Assembly: GCA_913009745.1 (NCBI GenBank)
Contig: CAJVWL010000024.1
Span: 1-6,590 of the forward strand
Length of the DNA stretch: 6,590 nt
Direction: 5' to 3'
Source of the DNA: an uncultured bacterium
GTDB taxonomy: Bacteria; Patescibacteriota; Minisyncoccia; UBA6257; Colwellbacteraceae
Part shown: positions 5,895-6,590 of the stretch, in pieces
Layout: every line of letters starts with the position of its first letter
Position numbering within the stretch: the stretch's first letter is position 1
The notes under the pieces: model-generated
What the model was told of the DNA's origin: nothing
The model's database searches: none
Seen by the model: only the letters and a program-made list of their open reading frames with translations
Translations under genes and position numbers: made by a program

Positions 5895-5923
5895 ATTATA
5901 ACCCATTAAAACGTCTGTGCTAA
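5895..5923 (-). promoter_or_regulatory. Putative sigma70-type promoter for the pilin gene
   Basis: On the minus strand TTAGCA (5923-5918; four of six matches to TTGACA) is followed by a 17-bp spacer and a perfect TATAAT (5900-5895). A second TATAAT abuts it at 5894-5889. Transcription would begin near 5888, giving a leader of roughly 28 nt before the pilin ATG. The -35 lies in the last codons of pilC, so those bases are also constrained by coding. The 45-bp pilC-pilin gap is the longest in the window. AT-rich gaps make chance TATAAT matches easy, hence moderate confidence. Confidence 0.45.
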
Positions 5924-6570
5924 ATTGTATATGGGGATAAGGATTGATGCGAACAGACCCCCTACCAATACTCCTATTATAACTATTAAAAGTGGTTGGA
6001 TGAGCTCAATAAGACCTCCAACTAATCCCTCAACCTCCCGTGTGTAAAATTCCGATATTTTTGAAAGTAAATTATCAATCTGTCCCGTGCTTTCGCCAAC
6101 GGCTATCATTTGACTAACCATCGGGGGGAAAAACTCCTCGTTCTCCGCCAGAGTCTGCGAGAATAGCCGTCCCCTTCTAACATCATCTGCGGCGCGCTGA
6201 AGAATATCGCGATATGTCATACTTCCCATGGCATGACTTGTTATCTCTATTGCCTGCGCTATTGGAATCCCGCCCTTAATTAACACTCCCAAGGACTCCG
6301 AAAAACGCGCGACATAAAGCATCTTCAATAGTTTGCTTATAACCGGCGTTCTAAGCGCTATTTCATCAATAAGAGTCTTGCCCTCTTTTGTTCGGAAATA
6401 ATTAGCAGCAATAACCCCAATTACCGTAATAAAGATAAGCACAACCCACCACCACGTGGCGAGGAAATTTCCGCTACCGAGCAAAATACGTGTAAATACG
6501 GGCATTTTAACACCGGCTTCCTTGAAAACCGGACCAATCTGCGGGAATACGACAATTATCATAACCGTAC
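5906..6570 (-). CDS. pilC: PilC/GspF-family inner-membrane platform protein (C-terminal part, truncated by contig end)
   Basis: About 220 residues of the C-terminal half of a protein usually near 400 aa. From the first methionine the order is: a hydrophobic tail with VVFPQIGPVFKEAGVKMPVFTRILL (4-28), a membrane segment (about 36-54, ATWWWVVLIFITVIG), the second GspF domain (about 79-200) with ARFSESLGVLIKGGIPIAQAIEI (85-107) and the conserved VGESTGQID (155-163), and a final membrane helix ending FASILIPIYNLAQTF. PilC binds the assembly ATPase below and pilin subunits in the membrane. The ATG at 6562 is not the true start: two more codons (Thr, Val) precede it in frame, and TVMIIVVFP fits the inside of the PilC family, so the gene runs off the end. 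Upstream of 6570 the sequence is adapter, so the N-terminal GspF domain is missing from the data, not from the organism. Confidence 0.93.
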
Positions 6571-6590
6571 AGATCGGAAGAGCACACGTC
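6571..6590 (+). other. Illumina TruSeq adapter remnant (sequencing artefact)
   Basis: The last 20 bases begin AGATCGGAAGAGC and continue as the read-1 side of the TruSeq adapter for its first 20 positions without mismatch. The orientation, on the plus strand at the 3' end, is what read-through of a short insert would leave at a contig edge. It is not genomic and interrupts pilC. Confidence 0.96.

Noticed and set aside
1..6590. CRISPR arrays, tRNA/rRNA genes, transposases or att sites
   Set aside because: Coding sequence fills almost the whole window; the largest gap is 45 bp. I saw no spaced repeats, cloverleaf or inverted terminal repeats.

Overview
The window is gene-dense, and every supported gene lies on the minus strand, so transcription runs from the high-coordinate end to the low. 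Read in that direction it holds the C-terminal half of a type IV pilus / type II secretion inner-membrane platform protein (PilC/GspF), a GspG/PilA-type pilin, a prepilin peptidase (PilD), four minor pilins (FimT/GspH-, PilV/GspI-, PilW/GspJ- and PilX/GspK-like), NAD-dependent DNA ligase LigA, GatC, and the first 42 codons of GatA. Gaps are tiny (4 to 45 bp) or negative (several 4-bp ATGA overlaps). I see no convincing terminator, RNA gene, mobile element or CRISPR array.

The source is probably an uncultivated bacterium of the Candidate Phyla Radiation (Patescibacteria, Parcubacteria-like), assembled from Illumina data. This rests on compact overlapping genes, small pilins with the K/S-G-FTL(I/V)E signature, a pilus locus packed against housekeeping genes, and a LigA with replacements at positions usually treated as invariant. 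The assignment is inference from gene style, not a proven classification.

At the molecular level, PilC would anchor the assembly motor, PilD would cleave all five prepilins, the GspG/PilA-like protein would form the fibre, and the four minor pilins, in the canonical H-I-J-K order, would form the priming tip complex. LigA seals DNA nicks. GatC and GatA are two of the three subunits of the tRNA-dependent amidotransferase; no gatB is in view. A promoter-like sequence directly upstream of the pilin gene could give the fibre subunit extra transcription.

Two observations matter most. The last 20 bases (6571-6590) are Illumina TruSeq adapter, so the pilC gene is cut by an assembly artefact and its apparent ATG at 6562 is internal. 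LigA lacks three expected residues: the motif IV lysine is Ile289, the domain Ia tyrosine is Leu37, and one zinc-finger cysteine is Asp410. I did not find a wholly new system. The window is a recognisable minimal type IV pilus locus fused to a housekeeping block.
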